This document shows positions 11,815-22,545 of a DNA stretch of 64,000 nt, in pieces (within the stretch, counting starts at the first letter, position 1; the number at the start of each line of letters is the position of its first letter). The DNA is from Manduca sexta. Its lineage: Eukaryota; Arthropoda; Insecta; Lepidoptera; Sphingidae. The DNA lies in assembly GCF_014839805.1 (NCBI RefSeq), contig NC_051120.1, positions 7,998,001-8,062,000 on the forward strand. The letters are read 5' to 3'. The notes under the pieces are model-generated. The model saw only the letters and a list, made by a program, of their open reading frames with translations, searched no databases and was not told where the DNA came from. A program made the position numbers and the translations under genes.

Positions 11815-12100
11815 TCTTTATATATAAAAATGAATCCCTATTTCCCTTGGTCACGCCATCACGCGTGAACGGCTGGACTGATTTCACTATTTTTTTTTTG
11901 TTGCGTTTGTTATTGTCAGGAGCAGGTTCTTATGAAAGAAAAAATTCAAAAAATTTCGCGGATAATTAGAAAATTTAAGAAATCTTAACGAAAATATTAA
12001 TTTTATATAACTGTCAATTGTTTGAAATAACTGTCAGCGATTGAAAATGCGCGCTGCAAATTCATAATTAAGCCGGGATAACGTCTGTCGGGTCAACTAG
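11815..12100 (+). mobile_element. Non-autonomous Helitron, 286 bp
   Basis: Seen: begins TCTTTATATATAAAAATGAA after an A and ends GGTCAACTAG before a T, as expected for insertion between A and T with 5' TC and 3' CTAG. A short GC-rich imperfect hairpin (agccgggataacgtctgtcg) precedes the end. There are no terminal inverted repeats and no ORF. Similar 5' ends are known from insect Helitrons. Confidence 0.75.
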
Positions 12101-12329
12101 TATCTAATATTACTCCTTCAGTCCTTTTTTAAATTCTTCCTTGAAATGAATTCCCTGCAGTGTTTCCCAAGCGCGACTTGTCCTTCTTTAAACGAGTTTT
12201 AAAAAGTGTGGTCTCCACTCGGTAGGCAACGGTTTGGCTGTGCCTCTTGCATTGCGTGTCCATGGGCGGCGGCTGCCTACCATCAGGGAGACCGCTTTCT
12301 CGTTTGTCTACTAAGGCAATAAAAAAAAC

Positions 12330-12505
12330 CTATTCAGCCTCCTTAAAGTGTTCAAAGAAAACGCGTCTCATAAGTCGATGTTTAATTTTGATGCTTGTGA
12401 TTAGTCGAGAGACTTTTGCGTTAGTCACGTGTTAGTCTTTCAACCAATCACAATACGACGACACGGAGTCGTGTCGTGTTTTTGCCATATTCGCCACTGA
12501 TGAAA
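12330..12505 (+). repeat. Family G repeat (second copy 61135-61280)
   Basis: Seen in both: ttttgatgcttgtgatNNgt, agtcacgtgttag, tttcaaccaatcaca, ggagtcgtgtc. Same orientation, 49 kb apart. No ORF. Confidence 0.6.
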
Positions 12506-15054
12506 TATCGCCATTTTTTGGCAATATGTGCTTTAGGTAATATAAATTGCAACGCATATTATATAACACTTTAATAATTCTGGAATTTAGATTTACGACC
12601 CGTCACATTTCAACGGAAATGACGCTGGAGGAATTTCATTTTCAAATTTCTGTATCTAAATTAAGCAACGTAATCTTCTGTTACTGGTTGTTAGAATAAC
12701 GTCCTTTTTGTATTAAATCAAGAATTAGGCGACAGAAATTTCCTTCATAGAAATAAATAAAAGAAATATGTAACAATTATCAATATTCTTCAGCTTATTT
12801 TAAATAATAACTCTTTTACTTCATTATTATAATCTATTGGATATACTCCATAATTATAATCTACTCTCTTATCTCTGGAAAATGAAGTGTCAGAAGGAGG
12901 AGAAAGTCCTGGCTCTGCAATATATTGTATCTGCAATATAGAGTAGACCGGAATAAAGTTGAAAATCTGTTCCGATTATCTAAGGTTATAGTAATTGACT
13001 GTTAACCTTCAGTAATAGAAAGGTGTCAAAAGAAGAAAATATGAAAAACACGTATTATACAAAACTCAGTGCTATAATATTATTCACAGTAAATAGTTCG
13101 TGAATTGACCCACATCATGTATAGATCATATCTCGTTGAACTACTCATTACTCGGGAACTTTAGCTATTCACTCTTCACAAATTCCTAAATATCAAAAGA
13201 CAACGTTGATATCATGAAACACGAGGCAATAATTGGGTAACAGGCGTGGTAGGGTGATGGATGCGTTGGGCGCGCGCCAACTCGCAATGTGTCGCGAGTG
13301 CTGCCCGCGATCCGATACTCATTTGTACTGGTGCGTTTATTGTAGTTCGTATTACGCGATTCGGAACTGGGTTTGAATTGATGCTTGTTTAAGAATTCGT
13401 TTACATGAACAAAATGAATGAACACTCGATAATTTCAAAATATATCAAATGTTTTACGCTTATATTTATATCGATTTTAACGGAAATATTAATTTTTATC
13501 GTTATATATAACACTAGGTTTTGCCAGCGGCTCCGGCCACGTGTAATAATTTATCTAAAAAGCAAAAGCTAATAGGGTAGTTCCAGAGACTAGCCTCTAC
13601 AAACCTATAAACTTTCCTCTTTATATTAATATAGATATTAAAATAGCGTCAGAGTACGTAGTCAAGATGCCTTTCTACAATTGCTCTTTAAAATATTTGT
13701 ATAAATTACTCACATTTCTACGTTTATTAAGTAACCAAAACCTATCTCTTCCGCATTTTATCATCATAATCCCAACCATTTACTTAAAAACTTTCAAACC
13801 ATTTATAAAATGAGGTGAATTTTAAATTCCAGTCATACTATAACATTACCTCGTATGTGGGTAAGCTGAGAGTAGTTTGGTGGCAGGAAGAGAGGTTTTC
13901 GTTGTAGCACAGCCATAAAGAGGAGATTTTTACGGTTTCCAGGAGGTGGAAAGGGGTGAAAAGGGGGGAACTAAAGACGTACATTCTGATTTGGTCTTGG
14001 ACGTGACCGCAACCTTGCTCCGAGCTGAAAGGGGTGCAAGGTTAAATTAGACCTACTTAGTGCTAAAGCATGTTCTAAAAATGCATTAAAAGAGATTCGC
14101 TAGACTTTTTGTATTCGTGTGAGTTTATTTTTCGAGCATTTCTATTGGAGTTTTGCTTCCTTTATTGGATTTTGGATGAAAATTTAATTTTTTATTCGGA
14201 AACTGGTGAATTAGAGAGAGTATTTTAAATCTATATGTTTCTAAACGTATTTTCTGGTACATTAAATAATACTTCTTGTTACTTTGATGAATTAAAAAAT
14301 TTTGAATTAAGTATTTAAATAAGATTTTTATAGCCATCTAATACTTAAAAATTATAAGTAAAAATCGATTTACTTTCTTTCTAATATTAGTTGGATTAAA
14401 AGTAAAATAATATTTAATATTTTTATTAAACGAAACTCAACAATAACTTCACAATTAACATAAAATTGTTGAAAACAACATGTTACAAAATAATGGACCA
14501 TGAAACTAATATTATTCAAAGTTTATAATTAAATATCAAAATCTACGCGACTCGTGTTTGCTGGCATGACTTTTAAAAATATATTTATTTTTAAAATTAA
14601 TTAAGCAAAATGTACATAGACGAAACATAAAACGTTTTTTTCTTATAAAAGACGCAATGTATCATAAGTACGTTACATAAACAAATCAACTTACAAATAA
14701 ATATAAAAGATTGTTGAAAAACAAATATAAATTCATAAATAGAATTGTTTAAATGTAACATTTAAATTATTTGATTCATAAAAAATATTGCATTCGCATA
14801 AAGATTTGTGTTAAATTATACGTACCTAGTGATAAATACATTCATGTTAATGAAAACATAACATATTGCGAAGCAAATACTGTTATTGTTATAAAATCTT
14901 TGCAAACACGTATAAAAGGTCCGTTAAGCAAACTGTACATTACTGGGACTTTGTTGCCATTATGTTATTTCGAACATTTTTATTTTATCTTTTGGTCTGG
15001 CACAAAATCGTCCATATGAAATTGAAAGTTAATATAGAAGAAAGGTAACAGATG
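12506..15054. other. Downstream flank, no gene seen
   Basis: Very AT-rich. Holds the reversed element end at 13500-13645, a small GC-rich patch at 13240-13320 (gcgcgcgccaactcgcaatg) and purine-rich sequence at 13860-14040. No coding or RNA gene is supported. Confidence 0.45.
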
Positions 15055-15060
15055 TTTATT
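15055..15060 (-). terminator. Candidate polyadenylation signal AATAAA
   Basis: Seen: AATAAA on the minus strand about 490 bases after the stop codon at 15546. The 3' UTR would be about 500 bases. Other AATAAA hexamers occur by chance farther on (for example near 14585), so this is only the nearest plausible one. Confidence 0.35.
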
Positions 15061-15545
15061 TTACAAATACATACAATCGATCATATCGTTTTCGTACCCT
15101 ATACATCCACCAGACATGTGTTTCGCTTCATAAAAATCTCTTCGAATTCGATTCAAAGAATTTTAGGATAGTTACGAAGGAAAATTATTTATAACCTAAA
15201 ATAAATCCACAATCACATTTCTTAATTAAGATGGAACCCACACTATCAATTCTGTTGCGTTTGCGGCCAAACTTATTAATAGCATCAAAGAGATGATAAA
15301 TTATCCACCACTGGCAATATAATGCTTATCGTGTGGTATTTAATGCATTCAGTTGGCTCTCTAATAATTAATCTATTTGAAACCAATTATTCCTTTTGAT
15401 CATTGTTATAGTCTCTCAGAAATCGATAGTGCGAATCCTTCCTAAACCCTCCATAGAAACGCTGTAATTAAATTAAAAAGCAATATTATTAACATCAATA
15501 TAAATCTCCGTAAATTGTAAATGGAGGTTACTTATATCTAAACGT

Positions 15546-15657
15546 TTAGTCGTCCGTGCCGGTGATCCATTGCAGGTACTTGAAGGATCTTGATTGGAAC
15601 GGACTGGCGCGTGGCTCCCTCACCACTGCACGCGGTTGCTTGTAGCTTACTTGCTCT
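15546..15657 (-). CDS. Last coding exon of the scaffold-protein gene (ZASP-like C-terminal motif)
   Basis: Seen: a pyrimidine-rich acceptor ending in CAG (15658-15660) precedes an exon of 112 bases. Joined to the donor at 15970 (GTCAGT), the split codon becomes AGA (Arg) and the frame runs 36 more residues to a TAA at 15546-15548. The new tail contains Pro-Phe-Gln-Ser-Arg and ends SFKYLQWITGTDD. Without this splice the previous exon would stop after four junk residues (SVLY). Known: as I recall it, the region around the ZM motif in ZASP/ALP/Enigma proteins carries a similar QSxSFRxLxxxTGTE stretch. Inference: the shared motif hints at a Z-disc or alpha-actinin-linked role. The intron is short (313 bp, 15658-15970). 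The exon is too short for an ordinary ORF scan, so it is easily missed. Confidence 0.85.
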
Positions 15658-15970
15658 CTGGAATATTAGACATGACCTTATTACAACTGTCTTAAGACTG
15701 ATATTGTTTTGTATAGTAATAAATGTATTTTAAAAGTCGATGTGATTCGATATTTTTGAAGTAACATACTTTTTCTGATGAGCTCTGTATACGTTTGAGG
15801 GGAATAGGTATGTTTTGAATATAATCTTAATAGAGAACAGCTCGTCAAATACCAATTTTATCTACTATCTTGGGTTTTTTTTTTTTGTTTAAGATATTGG
15901 AATGTTCTATTTTTAAAATAAAAACGAATTTTTTAGGAGAAAATAGGAATATTTTTAGTATAGCACTGAC

Positions 15971-18969
15971 CTCGGTTCAGCTGAGACGCGAGCGTGGTAC
16001 GCAGGCACGTTGGGGTTATGGTAGCCCGTGTGCGGAGCAGGGTTTGGGTTCAGTGTATGCGTCTGCACCGGCGGGTGCTCCAAGGAACTCGGCGACTGGT
16101 AGTTATTCGGGTTGTACCTGTCGACCGACACTCCCCTAGTCCTTTCAAAGGCACTCTCGTTCTTGCTGTAAGTGGACAAAGGCCTTCCTCTACCCAAAGT
16201 GCTTGTCTTCGGCCATTCTTGAGATCCAACGAATTCTGATTCAAAACTCCTTTCACGCCACGAGCGGGGCCGTAAAGTCTGACTCCACGTTGGCGTAGGG
16301 GCTTGCGTGAATGTAGATTCCGGAGTCTTCGCATACTTGGGATCGACCTCCCACGGTGGCCTTACCGATGTTTGCTCAGTTTGAGTCTGGGTTTGAGATG
16401 TTTTCTCAGTAAATTCACGAAGCTCCTTTCTCCATTGATGCTCGACTGTTTCCGATGGCTCGTTGTTGTCGTAATAGTATTGCGGTGATGGGTCGGGCTG
16501 CGGCTGATACTTGGTCTCTGGTGGTACGTAGTTTGCCTCAGGCACGCTAATGTAGCGTCTCTCGTACTCGCTGTAGTAAGTTTTACGGCCAGGAAGCCCT
16601 CTCGGAATATCAGCACTGCTTACAGGCTTAACAAAGGATTGGTTCGGGGCAGGAGGTATGTACGAAGTCGGAGTTGGTTTTGAGAACTTGCCCTTACTTG
16701 CTGGCGGTTTCCAGCTCTGAGCTGGTGCTGGGGCGGGAGCAAACGTGTTAGCTGGTGGTGGTTGGTAGTAGTTCTGGCTTGAATTGTCGGGGACGTAGGA
16801 CGAATCCTGTTCCCATGGAGGTGGCACGTAAGACGAAGAGTACTGTTGCGTGGATTTTTGATATGATTCTGAGGTGTAATGAGCAGGTTGGGGTGTTGGT
16901 GTCGACGCCTGCTCAAATTTAGGAGGCGGCCAAATAGTTGGTTTGGGCGTGTATGACGAATAATTGCTGGAAGAGTTGTTTTGTATAGTATCCGAGTAAG
17001 ACGACTGGTATTGTGGTTGGGGTGCCGGTGCGGGTTGATATTGTGGTTGAGGTGTTGGCGGTGGCTGGTATTGTGGTTGCGGTGTTGGTGACGGTTGGTA
17101 TGTTGGCTGTGGTGCAGGTGTAGTGTGATATGTTGGCTGCGGTCCCGGTGAAGGCTGGTATATCTGTGGTGTTGGTGACGGTTGGTACGTTTGTTGTGGT
17201 GCGTATGTCGGTTGAGGTTTGTAAGTCGGCTGTGCTTGGGGCTTTGGTTGCGGTTGCGACCAGGAAGGTGTTGGAGCAACAGGAGGAGTAGGAGTAACGT
17301 TGCTGTATGTAGTGTCTCTCTGCTGATACCATTGTTGTTTATTTATTGTGCTCGGCTTCACATTACTAATAGTCAAAATTTCCGACTGCGGCTCCTGCGA
17401 CCATTGCCTTTGTTGTTCATAAGTTTGATTGTGGTAAATTTCAGAAGGCATTTGCCGTTCCACACTCAACCTCTCTAATAATAGACTGTGCCGTCTTTCC
17501 GTCGTTGGTTCTGATGGATACACGGGCTGATAAGGTCTAGATAGCATTGGCGATGCCAAAACCCTGTCTCTGTTTGGTGCGAAGTAAGTTTTAACATCAG
17601 GAACACTTGGTGGTATACCCTCAAAAGTATTGTCTAACGTATTTATAGTCCTATTTACCGTGACAATATTTTCTACTTTATTGTATTCTGTTTGTGTACT
17701 TAGTACGCCTGGTGGTTGAGGGGAAGTTCGGGTGATGATTTCTGTTTTTTCTGTATGAGTCTTGGTAATGACACCAGGAGGACCAATGGGCTTAATTTCA
17801 ATGTCTTCCACTTTGTCCAGAGGTATGGATGGCTCTCGCAGTGGTACTTTAGATTCTGCCTGTGGCTCAGCGTCAGAGCGTTCTATTATAATTACCTTTT
17901 CTTGTTCTTTGACTTCCTTTTGTTCAGCTATATGTTCCTTCACTGTTTCTTCTGATCTAATAGATTCTGTTACATCGGAAGGTTTCTCTGCTTCATCCTC
18001 TATTGGTGTTTGTGGTTCTTCTTTAGGCGATTTGTCCTCTAGTTTTTCTTCAAGTTTTTCCACATTTTCATTTACTTTCACATCTTTTTGTGCCTCAACC
18101 TCTTCAGCTTCTTCATATTCTTCCTCTTCTTCTACTTCCTCGTCTTCTTCTGGTTGTGACGCTTTAACTGCTTCCTTTTTCACAGGCTCCTCTTCTTCTA
18201 CCTCTTCCTCTTTCTCCTCTTCATGTTCTTCTACTTCTTGTTTTTTAACTTCTAATTCCTCTTTGGCTTCTTTCTTTACTTCTTGTTCTTCTACAACTTG
18301 CTCCTCTTCTTCTTCTTCTTCGTCCGATTGTGGTGGAGGAGTTTCAAGCTTTTCAGTTTTCTTTTTGACGACTACTGTAACCGGTTCAGGTTCTTGAACT
18401 TCTTCTTCTTCTTCTTCTTCAACTTGCTCTTCTTCTACTTCTTCAGCGGGCTCATCGGACTGTACAACCACTACTCTTTTCGTAGTAGTTGTTGTTGACT
18501 CGGACCTTTCCTCAGTCTTAATAATTGGATCATCTTGTCCATTTTCTTTAATTTCTTTCTTTTCGACTTTTTCAATTTCTGGTTCTTCAACAACTTCTTC
18601 CTCTTTTTCATCATGGACTTCTTCTACAACGACCTCCCCATTTCCTTGTTCCTCTTCCTCTTCTTCTTCTACTTCCTCTACCTCCTCTTCATCATCTTTT
18701 GGTATTATAGTAGTTTCAGTCTTTGTTTTAATTTCCGTCCTACCGTCAATAGTTGTTTTTGTTGTTGTAGTTTTAACTTCTTCCACAGAGCCGTCAGGAA
18801 GAACTTTTTTGACTACTTCGACTTTGGTTTCAGTTTTGCCACTTGATTTTTTCGTAGGTAACTTAACCGTAAGCTCTGCTTCTATGTTAGCATCACCATT
18901 TTGTTCTCCATTTTGCTCGCTAGATTTTTGTTCCTTTTTCACTGTCTTCTTTACAACTTTCACTTCTCT
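15971..18969 (-). CDS. Main exon of a large low-complexity scaffold protein, probably muscle/cytoskeletal
   Basis: Seen: an uninterrupted 2,999-bp reading frame (999 codons plus 2 bases). Acceptor CAG lies at 18970-18972 and donor GTCAGT at 15970-15965. Its first codons read REVKVVKK; an ATG-initiated start inside it is not needed because upstream exons join in phase 0. Order of regions: Lys/Thr-rich start; Glu-rich tract with several runs of 5-8 Glu (about 18.7-17.84 kb); a stretch with a basic RRHSLLLERLSVERQ segment (about 17.5 kb); a Pro/Gln/Tyr/Thr repeat tract with units like QPTYQPSPTPQ (about 17.29-16.93 kb); then a basic C-terminal third with two PPWE motifs. No signal peptide, membrane segment or enzyme domain is visible. 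It is probably an intrinsically disordered scaffold. Candidate identity: insect synaptopodin-2-like (CG1674-type) Z-disc protein, from memory only. Adjacent muscle genes with similar composition cannot be excluded. Confidence 0.95.
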
Positions 18970-19105
18970 CTGAAAATTAAATTCATTACATTTTTATTTA
19001 TAATTAAATTGCAAAATAAATTTAAGTTTATGTAAGCAAACAAAAATACTTAAGTATAAAAAAATTATTGAAAATTGTGCACTAATAAAACAAAATATGA
19101 CTCAC

Positions 19106-19135
19106 GATGATATCTATGTTTGATTTTCTATAACT
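19106..19135 (-). other. Possible 30-base in-frame microexon
   Basis: Seen: a perfect GTGAGT donor at 19105-19100 with no obvious exon. An AG 30 bases upstream bounds ten open codons (SYRKSNIDII) in phase 0, which would fit between 19227 and 18969 without changing frame. The acceptor lacks a good pyrimidine tract. It may be a chance donor. Confidence 0.25.
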
Positions 19136-19226
19136 CTTTTATATTGTACAGTAAATACGTATAACAAATAATGTAAACACAGATATAAATATAGATATAA
19201 TAAGTATACAGTAATTTTAATTGAAC

Positions 19227-20030
19227 CTGTTTGTTATTAATACCCACTTCATCATCGGCGGGTTTCTCTATTGGTTTCTGCACATTATCTGTATTTATCT
19301 CCAATGGAGAATTTGACGTCATATTATAATCAGTTATTATATCCAATGGTGACTTTCGTGTTACTTCTATGACAGTGTCAGGCGAATCATCTTTTATATC
19401 ATCTAACGTTGGAACTTCCGGTGTCGGGACAATTGTGTCTGTTTCAAATTTTTCAACAGTGGTCACCTTTGGCACTGAAGTACTGAAATATTGTGCATCA
19501 TAACTTATTTCTGGAAGAGTAGGCGATGAGTACTCAATGTTATAATTCGGTAATGCATAATAAGGATTATTTGGCGTTGAACTATACTCATACATAGACG
19601 CCGGTCTGTTTTTGTTTATCTGTGTATACTGCTGCATGGGCCTACTGTATGTGTCATATTCCCCAACAGGTGGCTCTGTTTTGTTTACAAACTGTGATGG
19701 TTGAACCAATCGTGGCGCGGGAGGTTCCTGCGACTGACTTGGGATACTCCTCGTCCGCAACAAAGACTTCGGATTTGCCGGTAGATTGAAAGATGGAAAA
19801 ACTTGCACAGGTAAACAATTGAAATTTGGAACTATGACTGGGGATGTAGGTGCTTGCTGTTGTACGTGGTGCACCGGCGTGTCGGGAACACCTTGGTTCA
19901 TCGCATTCCGCATCAGTCTTTTGGCCATGCGCTCTGACTTGATCTCGGACAGATCGAGCCCGCCGGGTGTGTACGTGAAAGGCTTTCGGTCCCGGCTCAT
20001 CGCGCCGTGCAACGCCGACGGCGGGTTCAT
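19227..20030 (-). CDS. Alternative first coding exon (proximal isoform, 268 codons)
   Basis: Seen: acceptor TTTTTCAG just before 20034, then an ATG at 20030-20028 with G at -3. The upstream frame in the joined leader has a stop, so this ATG (MNPPSALHG) starts translation. The frame runs 268 codons to CAG|GTTCAA at 19227/19226, a weak but usable donor in phase 0, which matches the phase-0 acceptor of the main exon. Near the N terminus is KPFTYTPGGLDLSEI followed by a basic RMAKRLMRNAM segment, then a Pro/Tyr/Ser-rich disordered stretch. I do not recognise a catalytic domain; the PFTYTPGG segment looks like a short conserved protein-binding motif. Joining to the 13-codon exon at 22111-22149 would give an immediate TGA, so the two are alternative starts. 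The predicted full isoform is about 1,304 residues. Confidence 0.82.
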
Positions 20031-20181
20031 TTCACTGAAAAAGTTCACCCCAGTTACAAATCAAAACTAAATGTCCTTCATAAAGTTTATAAAAAATGAC
20101 AAACACGTTCTACAAGACGTCTGAACCGGACACATTTTGGCATTTTGACAAAGAAGTAAAAAATAGATACTAGATACTCAC

Positions 20182-20366
20182 GAGGGCCGGTGTCCGCCGC
20201 GAAATATTATTTACTTCCTGTGTAGCAATGAATTACAGAACACGAAGTTTGTTTATCCAGTTAACACATTTATATCTGACACAGGGCTGGCACTGCAGAT
20301 CAATTTTCACAACACTCGTCGTTTTTCGGGAATGGATCACTTATTTTTGTGAAGTAACATGCAGAT
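20182..20366 (-). other. Proximal noncoding leader exon (5' UTR) of the long isoform
   Basis: Seen: a stretch after a TATA-like box that ends GGCCCTC|GTGAGT at 20182/20181, a consensus donor. It leaves a 147-bp intron (20035-20181) before the ATG exon. The frame leading into the ATG has an upstream TAA, so this is untranslated with respect to MNPPSALHG. The 5' limit is estimated from the TATA box. Confidence 0.55.
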
Positions 20367-20385
20367 ATTAATCTGGTCGCAGCGG

Positions 20386-20394
20386 TTAAATATA
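20386..20394 (-). promoter_or_regulatory. TATA-like box of the proximal promoter
   Basis: Seen: TATATTTAA on the minus strand within GC-rich sequence (GCGCTATATTTAACC), about 200 bases upstream of the GTGAGT donor at 20181. A GC-rich block (20400-20480) lies just upstream and stands out from the AT-rich surroundings. The start of transcription would fall near 20365. Confidence 0.45.
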
Positions 20395-21627
20395 GCGCGG
20401 GTGTCGTAAATGAGCCGGTACATCGAGATCTGGGAGGTGCTGCGCGCGGTCGGCGCGTGCGCCGCCTGCCGCCTACTGCCGTTCCCTCACCGCCACTATG
20501 TATTTCGGTACCGACCCCAATATTAACGGGCGCCTCGTCTACAATTTGTCTTGAGCAAATCGTCAAAACAACATCGGGAATACTTCCGACAATTTCGCCA
20601 TTATTATTTATTGCGTTCGCCTCTCCATTCATGCCCGCTGTATTGCTGGCCGGTCTCCCTCCTCGCTCTCTAGTCGGACACACAGTGACAGATGTAGTAC
20701 TTAAGTCATTTAATGTGACACTTTAATAATTCATTAAGTTGTGATATACGGTGTTCCGTCGCAAACTATGACGTTTAGTTTACAATTTATGTCGTCGTCT
20801 CCATTGCCGGATATTTGCGTTCACATTCTTGTCCGAATTCTAATCAATTTTAGATTAAGTTTCATTAAAGATTATAAATAAAGGACGATCTTCTGTGTGG
20901 ACTGTTTCTTTGATTTTGTATGAAATATGTATTATTAATGTTCACATAAAACATGTTATTTAAATGCAGCTTACAGAGAGATTTAAAGCCGACAGCGGTT
21001 ACTCGTCCAAATATCACTGTGCTATTAATGTTGGCTACAAACCAAAACTTTCCGAATCGACATTACTCGCATACGCTGCTGTATCCGATGTGATGACGTC
21101 ACAGGATGCATTTTCCATAAAACCAGCAATTCTTTTCATGCTTTTACTTTTTATAATATTTTTTAAATTTCTTTTTCTATGTTATTAGAGCTTATGCTCT
21201 TTAGTTTCTATGAGGAGTAAATATATATTTGTTTTTTTTTGTTAATAAATTATAATATATTTTTTTAGGTCTATAATTTTTTTCATTGAATGGGACATTA
21301 ACAATCAAAATTATTATATTTTTTGCTTTTCGATTTTTAAACTCTAACACAAATCATCTAATTGGTTGCATACTTACGTATAAAAAATTCAAATAAATAA
21401 TCAAGCACAATTTCTTAAAAGAATAATATAACAATAAAACTATTCCATTAGGTCATATTATCTAAGTAAAATCTAAAATCTAGTTTATACCACAAAAATG
21501 TAAGCTCAAAATCATATTGCTTAACTTTAATTAACCACAATAAAGCTTAGAGATACATTAAATTCATACCAAGTAATTAAGATCTTATAGTTAACAAATC
21601 AATATAAATAAATACAAGCATCTAAGC

Positions 21628-21782
21628 ACGCGAGGTGGACAGATGACATAATAAAACTCGTAGGAGATCGCTGGACGCGGGCTGCTTCCAATACATCTAT
21701 TTAGAAATCTTCAGAGGAAGCCCATGTTCAGCATTGATCATCCTGCGACTAATAATGATGATCTACTATCAACTCATGATAA
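21628..21782 (+). pseudogene. RTE-type LINE remnant, short C-terminal piece
   Basis: Seen: RWTDDIIKLVGDRWTRAAS, then stops, then SSEEAHVQH, followed by a tail aataatgatgat. It is a different lineage from the 45.8-kb remnant (its last codons differ), inside the first intron. Confidence 0.65.
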
Positions 21783-22110
21783 ATATATTCAGTATATAAT
21801 TTTAGGTTAGAGAACAATGAAGCTCCGAAGTCAAATATGCCAATGGTTATGTATTTGCTTACATCTCTATAATGCTTTTTATCTATTTTGGGTTAGTTAA
21901 AAATGAAACTTTGAAATCAAATGTGTGAGATTAAACATGCTTGCATTTCGATAATGCCTTTTATATGTATCGCTAATTTTGTTAAGTATTACAAAGTACG
22001 CGTTCGACTAATACAAAAAGACTCAACCCATTAAACCAGATCCGAGACAGAACAAAGTCCATTCAATTATACATTGGAAATTAAATAGGAAAAATCAATA
22101 CTCAACTCAC

Positions 22111-22149
22111 TTTAACTTCAGTCCGCGCTGATTCCGCTTCTGTCGCCAT
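22111..22149 (-). CDS. Alternative first coding exon (distal isoform, 13 codons)
   Basis: Seen: acceptor TTTTTTCCAG (ending 22151), one G, then ATG and 13 codons reading MATEAESARTEVK, then a perfect GTGAGT donor at 22110-22105. It ends in phase 0 and joins the main exon to read EVK-REVKVV without a break. The predicted isoform is about 1,049 residues and lacks the 268-residue module of the proximal isoform. When joined to the noncoding exon at about 48.56-48.64 kb, the start context becomes AGG-ATG-G: A at -3 is supplied by the upstream exon and G at +4 by Ala-2. This is a tiny exon, seen only from the splice signals and the frame. Confidence 0.82.
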
Positions 22150-22215
22150 CCTGGAAAAAACAACTCATTATTAATATTTTCGTTTGAACGAGAATAACTA
22201 ATTCAATTTTTATTA

Positions 22216-22545
22216 ATTACATCCATAAGGTGTAAATGATAAAGGCCTTATACGTGATCAGCCTGTGTATATTCGCAAACAGGCCAGCATATTTGTATAA
22301 GTTGACTGACTGGCGAGTGGGAATCATAGTACCTAATATAGTTTTGACTTATTACATACATAAGGTGCATAAGATAAAGGCCTTATCCGTGATCAGTGTG
22401 TATATTCGCAAACAGGCCGATATAATTATATAGACTGACTGACTGGCGCGTGGGAATCATCTCTCGTCAGTCAATCAGTCGAAACTATCTGGACCCGACT
22501 CTCCTTACCATCAGGTGCAGTTGGTTCACTTTTCAATGCCCGTTT
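22216..22545 (+). repeat. Family C repeat containing a 135-bp tandem duplication
   Basis: Seen: attacatNcataaggtg ... gactgactggcgNgtgggaa occurs at 22216-22350 and again at 22351-22485. The remainder (gtcagtcaatcagtcgaaac, accatcaggtgcagt) is the usual family C end. It lies just upstream of the 13-codon exon, in the first intron. Confidence 0.7.

Noticed and set aside
16620..17332. 219- and 137-codon minus frames overlapping the main exon
   Set aside because: They are alternate frames of the Pro/Gln repeat DNA; the 999-codon frame explains the region.
17762..18397. 211-codon + strand frame, Ser-rich, opposite the main exon
   Set aside because: It is the complement of the GAA-rich coding tract; TTC/TCT runs keep the antisense frame open. 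It has no splice signals or promoter of its own.
19128..19226. Extension of the 19227-20030 frame past CAG|GTTCAA (VQLKLLYTYYIYIYI...)
   Set aside because: The added residues are AT-run junk, and the splice in phase 0 to 18969 gives a sensible continuation.
20031..20048. Start of the long-isoform frame at a GTG (20048)
   Set aside because: The bases before 20034 form a pyrimidine-rich acceptor (TTTTTCAG), so that part is intron; the ATG at 20030 is the start.
20300..20683. 127-codon minus frame (MCPTRERGGRP...) over the proximal promoter
   Set aside because: It runs across the TATA-like box and GC-rich promoter, ends at a stop before the leader donor, and has no recognisable motif. It is more likely promoter sequence that happens to be open, though an upstream coding exon cannot be fully excluded.
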